From the NCBI RefSeq assembly GCF_001423245.1, contig NZ_LMOH01000023.1, positions 207,831 through 271,830 on the forward strand: a stretch of DNA of 64,000 bases, in the 5' to 3' direction. The stretch comes from Aureimonas sp. Leaf324. Lineage in GTDB: Bacteria > Pseudomonadota > Alphaproteobacteria > Rhizobiales > Rhizobiaceae. The position numbers and the translations under genes were made by a program. Under the pieces are notes generated by a model. That model was not told where the DNA came from and did not search any database. It saw only the letters and a list, made by a program, of their open reading frames with translations. Of the stretch, positions 8,466 through 17,890 are shown piece by piece (position 1 is the stretch's first letter; every line of letters begins with the position of its first letter).

Positions 8466-9125
8466 TCAGCGCGTCATCTCCGTCACGATCTCCTCGTAGG
8501 TGCGAGCGACAAAGTCGGCGCCGGCATCGCGCAGTGCGTCGCCGGTGTTAGCGAGGAGATGGGCGCCGCCGAGGAAGCCGTAGGCGACCATGCCGGCAGC
8601 CTTGGCGCCCATGACGCCGAAGCGCGAATCCTCGATCACCAGCGAGCGGGCGGGGTCGAAGCCCATGCGGCTTGCCGCGTGAAGCACGAGGTCGGGCTCG
8701 GGCTTGCCGCGCTTCACGTCGTGCGAGGAGAAGATCGCGTCGGGCGAGAAGAAGCGGTCGAGACCGGTCACCGTCAGGCTGTGCCGGATGCGCTCGTGGT
8801 CGGAGGAGGACGCCACGCAGCGCGGCAGGTCCGAGCGTTCGAGGAACTCGACGATGCCCGGCGTGGGGCGGAGCTCCTGCGTGAACAGCGCCTTGGTCTC
8901 CGTCCAGAAGCGCGGATGGTATTCCTGGTCGAGCGCGCGGCCGGTCTTGATCTCGATGCGCTCGAGAATATCGGCCATCTTCATGCCGACCACGGCATTC
9001 ACCATGTCGGCCGTGACCTCGATGCCGGCCTGCCGGTAGACCGACTGCATCGCGCGGCGGGCGAGGACCTCGCTGTCGACCAGCACGCCGTCGCAATCGA
9101 AGATGATGCCGTCGAACTCGGCCAT
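8466..9125 (-). CDS. HAD-superfamily sugar-phosphate phosphatase
   Basis: HAD subfamily I phosphatase of the beta-phosphoglucomutase/YniC type, 219 residues. Motif I is FDCDGVLVDSEVL (nucleophile and acid Asp); motif II is the CVASSSDHERI region; motif III is the Lys in HDVKRGKPEPDLVL; motif IV is LVIEDSRFGVMGAKAAGM. The ATG at 9125 follows GGGGGAGA, which rejects a longer in-frame start. It lies downstream of the E2 gene after a 129-base gap and may be the last gene of that unit. It could dephosphorylate a toxic or dead-end sugar phosphate; the substrate is not readable. Confidence 0.85.
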   Translation of the reverse strand: MAEFDGIIFDCDGVLVDSEVLARRAMQSVYRQAGIEVTADMVNAVVGMKMADILERIEIKTGRALDQEYHPRFWTETKALFTQELRPTPGIVEFLERSDLPRCVASSSDHERIRHSLTVTGLDRFFSPDAIFSSHDVKRGKPEPDLVLHAASRMGFDPARSLVIEDSRFGVMGAKAAGMVAYGFLGGAHLLANTGDALRDAGADFVARTYEEIVTEMTR

Positions 9126-9254
9126 GGATGGTCTCCCCCTTGTCGGCGCCCGAACGCGGGATGCGCAAAGCCGCCCCGGCGGACCGGAGCGGCCTTGCGG
9201 CACCTTCGCATCGTGTGACCCAGTGCGGCGGATGCGCGCCGACCGGACGACGGA

Positions 9255-10652
9255 CTAGCGTGTCAGCTCGTGGAGCAGGCGGGCGACGTCGCCCTTCTGC
9301 TCGATCTGCGGCATATGTCCCGTCCTCGGGAAAACATGCAAGGCGATCCGCCCCGACAGGCCGGTGAAATGGCGCACCGGGATCACACGATCCTCGGCGC
9401 CGGCAACCAGCTTCACCGGCATCGACAGGTGCGCCAGGAGGTCGCGCACCGAAACGTGTTGCGCGCCATTCGAGAACAGGTGCGTGCCGAGCCGCGACTG
9501 CGCGTCCGCCTGTCGGCCGTCGGCCCGTCCGCGCGCGGTCGCCCGCACGAAGCCGTCGGAGATCGCGCCCGCGTCCGAGACCAGATGGCGGAGCCAGATG
9601 CGCACCGGCGCCTCGGCGGTGGCGCGGGCAAAGCCTTCGGTGAAGCCGGTGTCGATGTCGGGACCGAAGCCGGCCGGCGACAGGAGCATCAGCGAACGCA
9701 CGTCGGTGGCCGTGCCGCTGGCGACGGCCATGGCGACCGCGCCGCCGAGCGAATGGCCGACGAGATGGCAGCTCGTGACGCCGAGCGCGATCAGCGTCTC
9801 CTCGACGCTCGACACCAGCGCGTCGAAGCCGTCCGCCTCCCGATCGAGCGACGCGCCGTGACCGGGCAGGTCAATGCCGAGCACCGGGTTGCCTCCGGTC
9901 AACTCGCCGAGCAGCGGCCGCCAGCTTGCCGTTTCCGATGCGAAGCCGTGGACGAGGACGATCGGAACGCCCTCGCCCTCGCGCAGACGCGTGACGGCGA
10001 GCGGTGTCGCCGCATCGCCCGCCGATGCCGGGGCCCGTGCGGCAGGAGCCGTCTTCGGGGTGCAGGAGAAGGCCGGCTGCGGCGCCGCGGCGGCAGACTG
10101 CAGCGCCTTGACCTCGGACTTGGCGGCAGCCGCCGTTTCCACGTCGTCGCGCCCGATGCGGCCCAGCGGCCCGCTGCCGGTCACGGTGGCAAGATCGATC
10201 CCGTGCTCGCGCGCGATGCGGCGGGCGAGCGGCGTCGCACGCACCCCGCGGCGCTCGCCTTCGGACCCCTGTTTCGCGTCCTCGGGCCGTGCAAACTCTG
10301 CGACCGCCGGGACCACCTCGGCCGGTGCGGGCTTGGAGTCTGTCTCGACGTCGGGGTCGGGCTCGACCTTGGTCTCGACCGAGCCACCGGCCGCGGCGGC
10401 GTCGTAGGCTTCGCCCTCGGCATAGATCCAGGCGACGGGCGCGCCGACCGCGATGTCGACGCCCTCCGCGCCGGTCACGTTGCGCAGCGTCCCGCTCGCC
10501 GGCGCGTCCACTTCCATGGCCGCCTTGTCGGTCTCGATCTCGAAGAGCGGCTCGCCCTTCTTGATCGCGTCGCCTTCCTTGTAGAACCAGCGCGAGATCT
10601 GGCCGGTCGCCATGTCCATGTCGACCTTGGGCAGGATCACTTCGGTCGGCAT
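9255..10652 (-). CDS. acoC: E2 component of acetoin-dehydrogenase-type complex (lipoyl, E3-binding and alpha/beta-hydrolase domains)
   Basis: A 465-residue protein. The lipoyl domain is residues 1-80, with lipoylated Lys43 in [12 protein letters not shown] linker and a peripheral-subunit-binding domain follow ([32 protein letters not shown], about 130-165). The C-terminal part is an alpha/beta-hydrolase fold ([16 protein letters not shown], nucleophile Ser301 in VGHSLGGAV, late Asp in AGAEDRVIP and His in RTGHMPQ) instead of the normal E2 acyltransferase domain. This layout is that of acetoin dehydrogenase AcoC. It should carry the acyl group from E1 to CoA. It starts 4 bases after E1-beta. 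Confidence 0.9.
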   Translation of the reverse strand: MPTEVILPKVDMDMATGQISRWFYKEGDAIKKGEPLFEIETDKAAMEVDAPASGTLRNVTGAEGVDIAVGAPVAWIYAEGEAYDAAAAGGSVETKVEPDPDVETDSKPAPAEVVPAVAEFARPEDAKQGSEGERRGVRATPLARRIAREHGIDLATVTGSGPLGRIGRDDVETAAAAKSEVKALQSAAAAPQPAFSCTPKTAPAARAPASAGDAATPLAVTRLREGEGVPIVLVHGFASETASWRPLLGELTGGNPVLGIDLPGHGASLDREADGFDALVSSVEETLIALGVTSCHLVGHSLGGAVAMAVASGTATDVRSLMLLSPAGFGPDIDTGFTEGFARATAEAPVRIWLRHLVSDAGAISDGFVRATARGRADGRQADAQSRLGTHLFSNGAQHVSVRDLLAHLSMPVKLVAGAEDRVIPVRHFTGLSGRIALHVFPRTGHMPQIEQKGDVARLLHELTR

Positions 10653-10656
10653 GGCC

Positions 10657-11670
10657 TCAACGCTCCCTCTTGTGGAGTGCGCGCACGGCCGAAACGATGT
10701 CGGGAACCTGCGGCACGACCGCCTTTTCCAGCTCGGGATTGTAGGGGATCGGCGACTCCGCGCCGCCGAGGCGCACGATCGGCGCGTCGAGATAGTCGAA
10801 GGCCTCGCTTTCCGCGATCATCGCCGCGATCTCCGCCCCGACGCCGAGCGTTTTCACGCCCTCGTAGACGCAGACGAGCCGCCCGGTCTTCATGACGCTC
10901 GCGATGATGGTCTCGCGGTCCATCGGGCGCACGGTGCGGAGGTCGACGACCTCGACGTCGATGCCGTCCTTAGCCAGCTCTTCCGCAGCGGCGAGAGCCT
11001 TGTGGACCATGATCGCCGAGGCGACGATCGTCAGGTCGTTGCCCTCGCGCACCACCGCCGCCTTGCCGATCGGCACGGTGTAGCGGCCTTCCGGCACGAT
11101 GCCTTTCGACTTGTAGAGGATCTTGTGCTCGAAGATCATCACGGGATCGGGATCGTCGATCGCGGCGAGCAGCATGCCCTTGGCGTCATGCGGGGTCGAG
11201 GGCTGGAGAACCTTCAGCCCCGGCACGTGGCCGAGCCAGGCCTCGAGGCTCTGGGAGTGCTGGGCCGCGGCGCCGGTGCCGGAGCCCGCGGGAAAGCGCA
11301 TGACCAGCGGCACCGAGACGTTGCCGCCGAGCATGAAGCGGAGCTTGGCCGCCTGGTTGACGATCTGCTCCATCGCGAGCGTCGCGAAGTCGGAGAACTG
11401 GAACTCGTAAATCGGCTTCATGCCGGTAAGCGCCGCGCCGACCGCGACACCCGCGCCGCCGAGTTCGGCGATCGGCGTGTCGATGACCCGGTCCGCGCCG
11501 AAGCGGTGGACGAGGTCGCCCGTCACCTGAAAGGCGCCGCCGTAGACGCCGATGTCCTCGCCCATGATGAAGACGCGGGGGTCCTCCTCCATGGCGATGG
11601 CGATCGCTTCCTGGATCGCCTGGGCATAGGAAAGCTCGCGGCCGCCAGCCGCGTTCGCAAGTTCGCTCAT
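10657..11670 (-). CDS. acoB: TPP-dependent dehydrogenase E1 component, beta subunit (AcoB/PdhB type)
   Basis: A 337-residue transketolase-type E1-beta. Visible motifs are [23 protein letters not shown]-type [26 protein letters not shown], the subunit interface [21 protein letters not shown] and the C-terminal ICVYEG-like [19 protein letters not shown]. With the alpha subunit upstream it forms the TPP-dependent decarboxylase/ketol-cleaving E1. Start ATG 11670 ([10 protein letters not shown]) was chosen because the longer frame is a shadow of E1-alpha. Being beside an AcoC-type E2 rather than a normal E2 points to an acetoin-like substrate rather than pyruvate. Confidence 0.9.
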   Translation of the reverse strand: MSELANAAGGRELSYAQAIQEAIAIAMEEDPRVFIMGEDIGVYGGAFQVTGDLVHRFGADRVIDTPIAELGGAGVAVGAALTGMKPIYEFQFSDFATLAMEQIVNQAAKLRFMLGGNVSVPLVMRFPAGSGTGAAAQHSQSLEAWLGHVPGLKVLQPSTPHDAKGMLLAAIDDPDPVMIFEHKILYKSKGIVPEGRYTVPIGKAAVVREGNDLTIVASAIMVHKALAAAEELAKDGIDVEVVDLRTVRPMDRETIIASVMKTGRLVCVYEGVKTLGVGAEIAAMIAESEAFDYLDAPIVRLGGAESPIPYNPELEKAVVPQVPDIVSAVRALHKRER

Positions 11671-11702
11671 CGGTGAGTTCCTTGGGTCGGCCGACGGGGC
11701 CG

Positions 11703-12755
11703 TTAAACCGTGTAGACGAAACGCGTCGCGTCGGACGGGTCGGGCGACGGCGAGTTCTTGGCGAACTCGATGCCCTCGGCGATCTCGCGCTCGACGCCGG
11801 CCCGAATTTCCTCCACGTCGCCTTCCGAGACGATGCCGTACTGGATCAGCTCGGCCTCGAAGCGGCCGATCGGGTCCTTGGAGATCCAGTCGTCGATCTC
11901 CTCCTTGGTGCGGTAGCGGTTGCGATCGCTCTTGGAGTGCCCGCGGTGGCGGTAGGTCTTGCACTCGATGAGGGTCGGCCCCTCGCCGCGGCGCGCCCGC
12001 TCGATCGCGGTGACGGAGGCCTCCGCGACGTCGGACAGCGAGTTGCCGTCCACCGTCACGCCCGGCATCGAGTAGGCGACGGCCCGCTCGGCGATGTTCT
12101 TCACCGCCGTCGAGCGCTCGGTCGAGACCGACATGCCGTACTTGTTGTTCTCGCACACGAACACGACCGGCAGCTTCCAGATCGAGGCCATGTTCAAGGC
12201 CTCGTGGAAGGCGCCCTCGTTGTTGGCGCCGTCGCCGAAGAACGAGACGACGACGTCGTCGCGCTTCTGCATCTTCATCGAGAGCGCGGCGCCGACCGCG
12301 ATCGGCAGACCGCCGCCGACGATGCCGTTGGCGCCGAGATTGCCCTTGGTGACATCGGCGATGTGCATCGAGCCGCCGCGACCGCGGCAGTAGCCCGTCT
12401 CCTTGCCGAAGAACTCGGCGAACATCTTTCCGACCTCGGCACCCTTGGCGATGCAGTGGCCGTGGCCGCGGTGGGTGGAGGTGATCTGGTCGGTGTCGGT
12501 CAGCGGTAGGCAGATGCCGACCGCCGAGGCTTCCTGGCCGATCGACAGGTGCATCGTCCCGTGAATCAGGCCGCGCGTGTAGCTCTCCTCCGCCCCTTCC
12601 TCGAAGCGGCGGATGAGATGCATCTGGCGCAGCGCGTCCTTCAGGACCGCCGGTTCGAAGTGGCGGAAGGCGAAGGGGCGGTTATCCCCCTCGCGCGCGC
12701 CGGAGGACGAGGGCGCCGCGTCGGCGACCTCGGAAACCTGGGGCATGACGGACAT
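11703..12755 (-). CDS. acoA: TPP-dependent dehydrogenase E1 component, alpha subunit (AcoA/PdhA type)
   Basis: A 350-residue E1-alpha. The thiamine pyrophosphate motif is [24 protein letters not shown] ending in NN (split GDG-NN signature), and the loop [14 protein letters not shown] matches the regulated phosphorylation-loop region of PdhA/Aco[16 protein letters not shown] and [15 protein letters not shown] are also family-typical. AGGAGAG lies 8 bases before the ATG at 12755. It lies between the DRL-like gene (21-base gap) and E1-beta (32-base gap), so all four genes are probably one transcript. Confidence 0.9.
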   Translation of the reverse strand: MSVMPQVSEVADAAPSSSGAREGDNRPFAFRHFEPAVLKDALRQMHLIRRFEEGAEESYTRGLIHGTMHLSIGQEASAVGICLPLTDTDQITSTHRGHGHCIAKGAEVGKMFAEFFGKETGYCRGRGGSMHIADVTKGNLGANGIVGGGLPIAVGAALSMKMQKRDDVVVSFFGDGANNEGAFHEALNMASIWKLPVVFVCENNKYGMSVSTERSTAVKNIAERAVAYSMPGVTVDGNSLSDVAEASVTAIERARRGEGPTLIECKTYRHRGHSKSDRNRYRTKEEIDDWISKDPIGRFEAELIQYGIVSEGDVEEIRAGVEREIAEGIEFAKNSPSPDPSDATRFVYTV

Positions 12756-12776
12756 GGCCTGTCTCTCCTGATCGGA

Positions 12777-14096
12777 TCACTCGGCCGCGGCGGCGAAACG
12801 CCCGTCGGCCTGGTCGAGACGACGGCGGATCTGGGTGATCACCAGGCTGTCGTCCGGCTCGCAGTTGGCATAGGTCAGCTTCTCGCCGGCCTTGATCGGC
12901 TTGATGACGCGGGCCCGTTCGGCGAGGCCGAGCGGCAAGGCGCCTTCGTTGCGCGCGCCTTCCCAGGTCATGGCGAAGCCGCGGTAGTCGTACTCGCCGA
13001 TCTTGCCGAGCGTGTCGCCGGGGTTGAGGTCGCGCTTGGCGAGCGTCACGCACTCGGCGACCGGACGGTCGGCGGGGATCAGATCGGGCGTCTTCTTCAC
13101 CACCGCGCGCACCGCCGAAAGCGGCACTTCGAGCGAGGTCAGGTGATAGGGGCGGAAGATCGTGTAGTTCGGGCCGGGGCCCATCTTGAGATCGCTCATG
13201 CGCTCCAGCACGCGGTCGTGGCGGGGCTTCACGATGCAGAAGACACCGGGGGCGACGCCCTTGCCGATCGAGTAGTCGACCTTGCCGGTGCCCGACAGGA
13301 CGCCGCCGTCCTCCTTCGTGCAGAGCACGGAGGCCAGCTCGTCGCGCGTGGCGGCGGGGCCGTGCATGCCCGGAACGTCCGGCACGAGGCCGGTCGCATT
13401 GGCGACGGCGACCATCTCGATCATGGTCTTGGAGCCGTCCACGAACTCGACCAGCATGCGCGCGTTCATGTTGCGCTGGCGGGCCTCCTCCTCGTAGGCG
13501 TCCGGCGTCGCGTCGAACTTCAGGGGGTTGTTCTTGCCCTTGCCGGCGCAGACGATGTCGAAGCCGAGCGACTGGGCGAAGCCAATGATCTCGATCGTGG
13601 CGGCCGGCTCGTCGCCCGCCGCACCCGTGTAGACGACACCGGCCTTGGCGGCCTCCTCGCGCAGGAAACGGCCGATCGTGATGTCGGCCTCGACGTTCAG
13701 CATGACGACATGCTTGCCGTTTCGGAAGGCTTCCAGCGCGATCAGCGTGCCGACGTTCGGGTTGCCCGTGGCGTCGATGATGACGTCGATATGGCCCGAC
13801 GAGCAGAGCGCCTTGTAGTCCTCGGTCAGCGCGACCTTGCCGCCCTCGATCGCGCGGTCGATGTCGCTGGTGCCGGCGGCGTGGACGAACTCGGTGCCCG
13901 CCATGCGCAGCGCGGCTTCCGCGCCCGCGACGTTCAGCTCCGACAAGGCACCCAGCCGGACGCCCGGCATCAGGGTCAGTTGCACCACCATGTCGGTGCC
14001 CATCTGGCCCGAGCCGGCGAGGCCGACGGTCACGGGGCCGTTCTTGTCGGCATAGGCCTGGAGCTCGGCCGCGAGGCCAACCTGAAGAATCGTCAT
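12777..14096 (-). CDS. DRL-like NAD(P)-dependent oxidoreductase with C-terminal SAF domain
   Basis: A 439-residue protein: Rossmann domain with GLAGSGQMG at residues 25-33, then the signature DATGNPNVG and GKHVVMLNVEADITIG, a catalytic domain, and a C-terminal SAF domain (ECVTLAKRDLNPGDTLG, ARVIKPIKAGEKLTYANCE). This is the architecture of DRL, the DXR-like enzyme that in Brucella makes 2-C-methylerythritol 4-phosphate from 1-deoxyxylulose 5-phosphate; relatives are often misnamed homoserine dehydrogenase or FlgA. GGGAGGA before ATG 14096 fixes the start. Lying directly upstream of acoABC, it may run in the catabolic direction. Family likely, substrate inferred. Confidence 0.8.
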   Translation of the reverse strand: MTILQVGLAAELQAYADKNGPVTVGLAGSGQMGTDMVVQLTLMPGVRLGALSELNVAGAEAALRMAGTEFVHAAGTSDIDRAIEGGKVALTEDYKALCSSGHIDVIIDATGNPNVGTLIALEAFRNGKHVVMLNVEADITIGRFLREEAAKAGVVYTGAAGDEPAATIEIIGFAQSLGFDIVCAGKGKNNPLKFDATPDAYEEEARQRNMNARMLVEFVDGSKTMIEMVAVANATGLVPDVPGMHGPAATRDELASVLCTKEDGGVLSGTGKVDYSIGKGVAPGVFCIVKPRHDRVLERMSDLKMGPGPNYTIFRPYHLTSLEVPLSAVRAVVKKTPDLIPADRPVAECVTLAKRDLNPGDTLGKIGEYDYRGFAMTWEGARNEGALPLGLAERARVIKPIKAGEKLTYANCEPDDSLVITQIRRRLDQADGRFAAAAE

Positions 14097-14128
14097 CGCT
14101 GTTCCTCCCTTAGGAAGCATAAGTACAT

Positions 14129-14148
14129 TTGTCTTCTCATGAAGACAA
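14129..14148. promoter_or_regulatory. Candidate operator: 8-4-8 perfect palindrome
   Basis: TTGTCTTC-TCAT-GAAGACAA is a perfect inverted repeat 33 bases upstream of the DRL-like start and just behind the SorC stop. The place is right for an operator or promoter element of the DRL-acoABC unit. The neighbouring SorC regulator is the obvious candidate to bind it. It is not followed by a U-tract on the minus strand, which argues against a terminator for the SorC gene. Confidence 0.5.
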
Positions 14149-14177
14149 GAGTTCATAAACGGCTCGACGCGGATTTT

Positions 14178-15116
14178 TCAGCCGTCGAGCAGCCGCTCGG
14201 CCGTCCGCTCGTCGGTCACGAGGATTTCGGGCGACAGGAGCGTCATCGCCGCGCGGATCGCGGGGAACTTCGACCAGCCGCCGCTGGCGAGCACCGTGCG
14301 CCGCGCATCGACGAGACGGCGCGGATCGACGGCGAGCACCCGGTCGTTGACCGAATGGTCGAGCACCCGCCCCTCGGCGTCGATGAACCGGCACAGGACG
14401 TCACCGACGGCCCCTGCCCGCTCCAGGCTGTCGAGGTCGGCGCGCTCCAGAAGGCCGTAGTGGACGAAGATCGAATCGCGCGTGAAGTCGCCGACCGACA
14501 GGATCGCGAGGTCGAGCCGGTCGGTGCGCCGGAACACCTCGGCGATGCCGCGGTGATTGAGGAGCGCGTCGCGCGTCGCCCCGTCCGGCGCGAAGACCGG
14601 GCAGGCCAGCATGTAGCAGTCGCCGCCGATGCGGTCGGCGAAGCGCCAGGCGAACTCCGACGGGTTGGACAGGCTGACATGGGTCAGCCCGCCGAGCATC
14701 GAGATCGTGGTGGAGCGGGCGTAGACCAGCGGCTCGACGAAGGGCAGCGACGAGGACAGCGTCCGCCCCCAGCCGAGGCCGATCGTCATGCCGTCGGCGA
14801 GAAGGTCGGGCAGCAGCTGGCCGAGCGCCGCGCCGATCATGGAGGGCAGTTGCGCCTCGTCCTGCGGGTCGGGCACGACCACGACGCGCTCCATGTCGAA
14901 GCGGGCGCGCACCTCGCGCTCGAGCCTGGCGCACCGGGCGATCGGCGAGGTCACGCGGATCTGCACCGTGCCGTCCTCGCGCGCGGCGGCCAGCATGCGC
15001 AGGACGCGCGTGCGGGTCAGCCCCAGGATCTTGGCGACCTGATCCTGCGTCAGCCCTTCCATGTAGTAGAGCCAGGCGGCGCGCGCCTTGATGTCGTCGC
15101 TGTCGGTGGAGGACAC
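14178..15116 (-). CDS. SorC-family sugar-binding transcriptional regulator (DRL/acetoin-type locus)
   Basis: A 312-residue SorC regulator, paralogue of 1914-2885. It has a helix-turn-helix (AAWLYYMEGLTQDQVAKILGLTRTRVLRMLAAA) and the effector domain (GLGWGRTLSSSLPFVEP, SMLGGLTHVSLSNPSEFAWRFADRIGG-like segment, DLAILSVGDF). These match EryD-type regulators of polyol catabolism. GTG 15116 (VSSTDSDD) gives the normal family length and follows GAAAGG; an upstream in-frame ATG at 15215 would add 33 unconserved residues. It sits inside the catabolic gene run, between the PfkB kinase and the DRL-like gene, and probably responds to a phosphorylated intermediate. Confidence 0.88.
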   Translation of the reverse strand: MSSTDSDDIKARAAWLYYMEGLTQDQVAKILGLTRTRVLRMLAAAREDGTVQIRVTSPIARCARLEREVRARFDMERVVVVPDPQDEAQLPSMIGAALGQLLPDLLADGMTIGLGWGRTLSSSLPFVEPLVYARSTTISMLGGLTHVSLSNPSEFAWRFADRIGGDCYMLACPVFAPDGATRDALLNHRGIAEVFRRTDRLDLAILSVGDFTRDSIFVHYGLLERADLDSLERAGAVGDVLCRFIDAEGRVLDHSVNDRVLAVDPRRLVDARRTVLASGGWSKFPAIRAAMTLLSPEILVTDERTAERLLDG

Positions 15117-15256
15117 GGCCAGCCTTTCGCCCGAGGAAATCGTCTCCCTCGGGTTTAGCCCTTCGCCGGCGGGTCCGGACAGCCCCGCCGGGCCGACACG
15201 TGCGCGCCAGCCCATCGTTCAGCCCGCAGCGACGGCGAGGCGGACGGCCGACCGGC

Positions 15257-16237
15257 TCACGCCGCCGTCCGGGCGATGCCGTGCACCTCGATCGTCGGGG
15301 TGCGCGTCGCGCGGCTGGTGAAGGCCAGCGTCTGCTCGAAGGACGTGACGCCCGCCTGGCTGCCGAGGCCGAGCGCGTTCTGCGCCGAGGTCGCCTGCGC
15401 GAACCGCACCATGGATTCCGGGTCCATGCCCCGAACGAGACCGGTCGCGATGCCGGCATTGAAGGCGTCGCCGCAGCCGCACGAGCAGATCATCTCGATG
15501 TCGAAGGCCGGCATCAGGAAGCGGTCGCCGTTGGAATGGCGATAGTAGGCGCCGTTCTCGCCGAGCGTCAGGATGCAGCAGGTCACGCCCTTGTCGAGGA
15601 AGAAGCGCGAGACGTCCTCGACGTCCTCCAGCCCCGAGAGGACCCGCGCCTCCTCGATCGAGGGCAGGAAATAGTCGGTGTACGGCAGGAGGCCGACGAC
15701 ATTGTCGAGATCCTTCTCGGCCGCCGCGAAGACGTCCACCGTGGTGATCGCGCCACGGCGCTTCGCCTCGGCAAAGAGCTCGGCGCTCGGGGCCCCGTCC
15801 ATGCGGTCCATCAGCCCGACGCCGCCGAGATGCACGACCGTGGCGTCGAGCACCTGGTCCCACATGTCGGGCGTGATCACGAAGGCGCCGGTGGCGCCCT
15901 TCATGTGAAGCGCCGGGCGCGAGCCGTCGGCGCGGGTCAGGACGATGGAAGTCGAAGTGCCGACGCCCTTCAGGCGCTGCATCGTCGAGGTGTCGACGCC
16001 GAAGCTCGCGAGACGGTCCATCACCCAACCGGCCATCAGGTCGTCGCCGACCGCGCCGACCGCAAGGCAGTTCAGCCCGTGCTTGGCCGCCGCGATCACC
16101 GCCGCGCCCGCCGCGCCGGAAACGGCCAGATCGATCTCCTCGATGAACTGCGTGCCGCCGCCCGGCGGAATGGCGCCGACGGGGCGGCCGAGGCAGTCGA
16201 ACGTGTAGAAGCCGATCGAAGCGTAGTCGTAGCGCAT
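15257..16237 (-). CDS. PfkB-family carbohydrate/polyol kinase
   Basis: A 326-residue ribokinase-fold kinase. The N-terminal signature is GGGTQFIEEIDLAVSGAAG followed by GAVGDDLMAGWVMDRL; the C-terminal ATP-site motif is CSCGCGDAFNAG, with the catalytic Asp near residue 256. It would phosphorylate the sugar or polyol brought in by the ABC importer. It stands between the GlpD-like gene and the SorC regulator, in the same direction. Substrate is not readable; in the proposed pathway it would make 2-C-methylerythritol 4-phosphate. Confidence 0.88.
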   Translation of the reverse strand: MRYDYASIGFYTFDCLGRPVGAIPPGGGTQFIEEIDLAVSGAAGAAVIAAAKHGLNCLAVGAVGDDLMAGWVMDRLASFGVDTSTMQRLKGVGTSTSIVLTRADGSRPALHMKGATGAFVITPDMWDQVLDATVVHLGGVGLMDRMDGAPSAELFAEAKRRGAITTVDVFAAAEKDLDNVVGLLPYTDYFLPSIEEARVLSGLEDVEDVSRFFLDKGVTCCILTLGENGAYYRHSNGDRFLMPAFDIEMICSCGCGDAFNAGIATGLVRGMDPESMVRFAQATSAQNALGLGSQAGVTSFEQTLAFTSRATRTPTIEVHGIARTAA

Positions 16238-16295
16238 CGCGCGTTCCTCCCAGAAGATGACGGACCCCTTCCCGATCCGGCGGGGTGTGTGAATG

Positions 16296-17888
16296 TCAGG
16301 CCGCGGCGAGACGGATCGCCTCGACCTCGTCGCTCAGGGCCGGCGTCACCCGGCCCGACAGGGCGAGGTCGGTGCGCCGGCGCAGGATGTCGTCCACGGT
16401 GCGGACCTGTTCGTTCGCCGCGATCCAGGCGATCTCGGCGACGTGGTGGTCGGGCGCGGCCTTGAGCGTGCGCCCGTCCGACGCGCGGATCGCCTCGGCG
16501 ATCGGGCGGGCGCGCGTGCCGTAACGGCGAAGGAGACGTTCCCCGACCGCCTCCGGCCCGCCCGCCGTCTCGGCGAGTTCACGCACCAGACGCTGGCGGC
16601 CGGCCGCGTCCTTCGGGAACGCCGCGCCGCCGCCGATCGGAAGCTCCGCCGTCGAAGCGCGGCGTGCTCGCCCGATGCGCGGCAGGATCCGGTCCGTGAC
16701 CTCCTCGGAAAACCCGCGATAGGTCGTCCACTTGCCGCCGATCAGGGAGAGGACCGGCACGTCGGTGCCCGGCAGCCGCTCCTCGGCGATCGAATGGTCG
16801 CGGCTGATCGCGCCGGGATCGTCGACATCGGCATTGGGAAGCGGGCGCACACCGCAGAAGGCGTAGACGACGTCGTCGCGCCGGATGACGATCTGGGGGA
16901 AGACCTCGGAGACGACGCCGATCATGTAGGCGATCTCCGCCTCGCTCACCCGCGCCTCGTCCGGATGGGCGACGGGAATGTCGGTCGAGCCGATCAGGAC
17001 GCGCCCTTTGAAGGGATAGAGGAGGTTCACTCGGCCGTCGGCCGAGCCGAAATAGACCATGCGGCCGCCGAGCGCGGCCAGGAGCTCGGGGTGATCCACC
17101 ACGACGTGGCTGCCCTTGGTGCCGCCCATGTGGCGCGTGTTGAGGCCGAGCGCGGCGTTGACGCCGTCGATCCAAGCCCCGCCAGCATTCACCACCACGT
17201 CGCCGCGCACCCGCTCGCGCGCGCCGGTCAGGACGTCCTCGATCTCGATCGCGCCGCCGGCCGCCGAGCGCACCTTGGTGTAGCTGCGTGCCTCGCTCCG
17301 CGGATTGTCCTTGAGAGCATCGAGCACGAGTTCGAGGCCGAGCCGCTCGGCGTGGTCGAGCCGGGCCTCGTAGTAGAGGCCGACCGCGGTGATCGCGGGA
17401 TCGAGGCCCTTCAGTTCGGCCCGGGCGCGGCGTCCGCCGATGAAGCGGTGCACCGGCATGGTGCGGAAGCGCCGGCCGAACGCGTCGTACATCGTCAGAC
17501 CGAGCTTGGTGATGATCGCGCCGCGGTCGTTGAGCTTGGCCTTGAGGCCGAGGAAGCGCTTGATCGAGGGCACGATGCCGCCGAACCAGGAGCGCACGGG
17601 GAGCGCGGTCTCCAGCGGCGTCACGAAGTGCGGCGCGTTGCGCAAGAGGATGTTGCGCTCCTCCGCCGACTGTCGCACCAGCCGGAACTCGCCCGTCTCC
17701 AGATATTTCAGGCCCCCGTGCATCAGGCGCGAGGACGATTCGCTCGCGCCCGAGCAGAAGTCGCCGCGGTCGATCAGCAGGCAGTCGACGCCCTGCAGGC
17801 TGAGGTCGCGGAACGTGCCGATGCCGTTGATCCCGGCGCCGATGATGACGACCGGGAAGTGGCGCGCGGGGGAAGAAGCAGTGCTCAT
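16296..17888 (-). CDS. GlpD-like FAD-dependent glycerol-3-phosphate/polyol-phosphate dehydrogenase
   Basis: A 530-residue FAD oxidoreductase of the GlpD family. The dinucleotide-binding motif VVIIGAGINGIGTFRDL is near residue 13, followed by the family-typical GASESSSRLMHGGLKYLETGEFRLV. Later segments include GTKGSHVVVDHPELL, VYFGSADGRVNLLYPF and IGSTDIPV. GlpD passes electrons to quinone at the membrane. EryB, the erythritol-phosphate dehydrogenase of Brucella, belongs to the same family, so here it may oxidise a polyol phosphate rather than glycerol 3-phosphate. It is 2 bases behind the alcohol dehydrogenase gene and clearly in the same operon. Confidence 0.87.
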   Translation of the reverse strand: MSTASSPARHFPVVIIGAGINGIGTFRDLSLQGVDCLLIDRGDFCSGASESSSRLMHGGLKYLETGEFRLVRQSAEERNILLRNAPHFVTPLETALPVRSWFGGIVPSIKRFLGLKAKLNDRGAIITKLGLTMYDAFGRRFRTMPVHRFIGGRRARAELKGLDPAITAVGLYYEARLDHAERLGLELVLDALKDNPRSEARSYTKVRSAAGGAIEIEDVLTGARERVRGDVVVNAGGAWIDGVNAALGLNTRHMGGTKGSHVVVDHPELLAALGGRMVYFGSADGRVNLLYPFKGRVLIGSTDIPVAHPDEARVSEAEIAYMIGVVSEVFPQIVIRRDDVVYAFCGVRPLPNADVDDPGAISRDHSIAEERLPGTDVPVLSLIGGKWTTYRGFSEEVTDRILPRIGRARRASTAELPIGGGAAFPKDAAGRQRLVRELAETAGGPEAVGERLLRRYGTRARPIAEAIRASDGRTLKAAPDHHVAEIAWIAANEQVRTVDDILRRRTDLALSGRVTPALSDEVEAIRLAAA

Positions 17889-17890
17889 GA

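Noticed and set aside
9163..9200. Imperfect hairpin between the E2 and HAD genes considered as a terminator.
   Set aside because: One stem mismatch and no T-run on the minus strand, so it cannot be called a terminator; the HAD gene may still be part of the operon.
12777..14096. Annotation of the SAF-domain protein as homoserine dehydrogenase or flagellar FlgA.
   Set aside because: The SAF domain is shared with FlgA and the Rossmann domain with homoserine dehydrogenase, but the combination with the NVEADI-type segment is that of DRL-like oxidoreductases, and the neighbours are catabolic.
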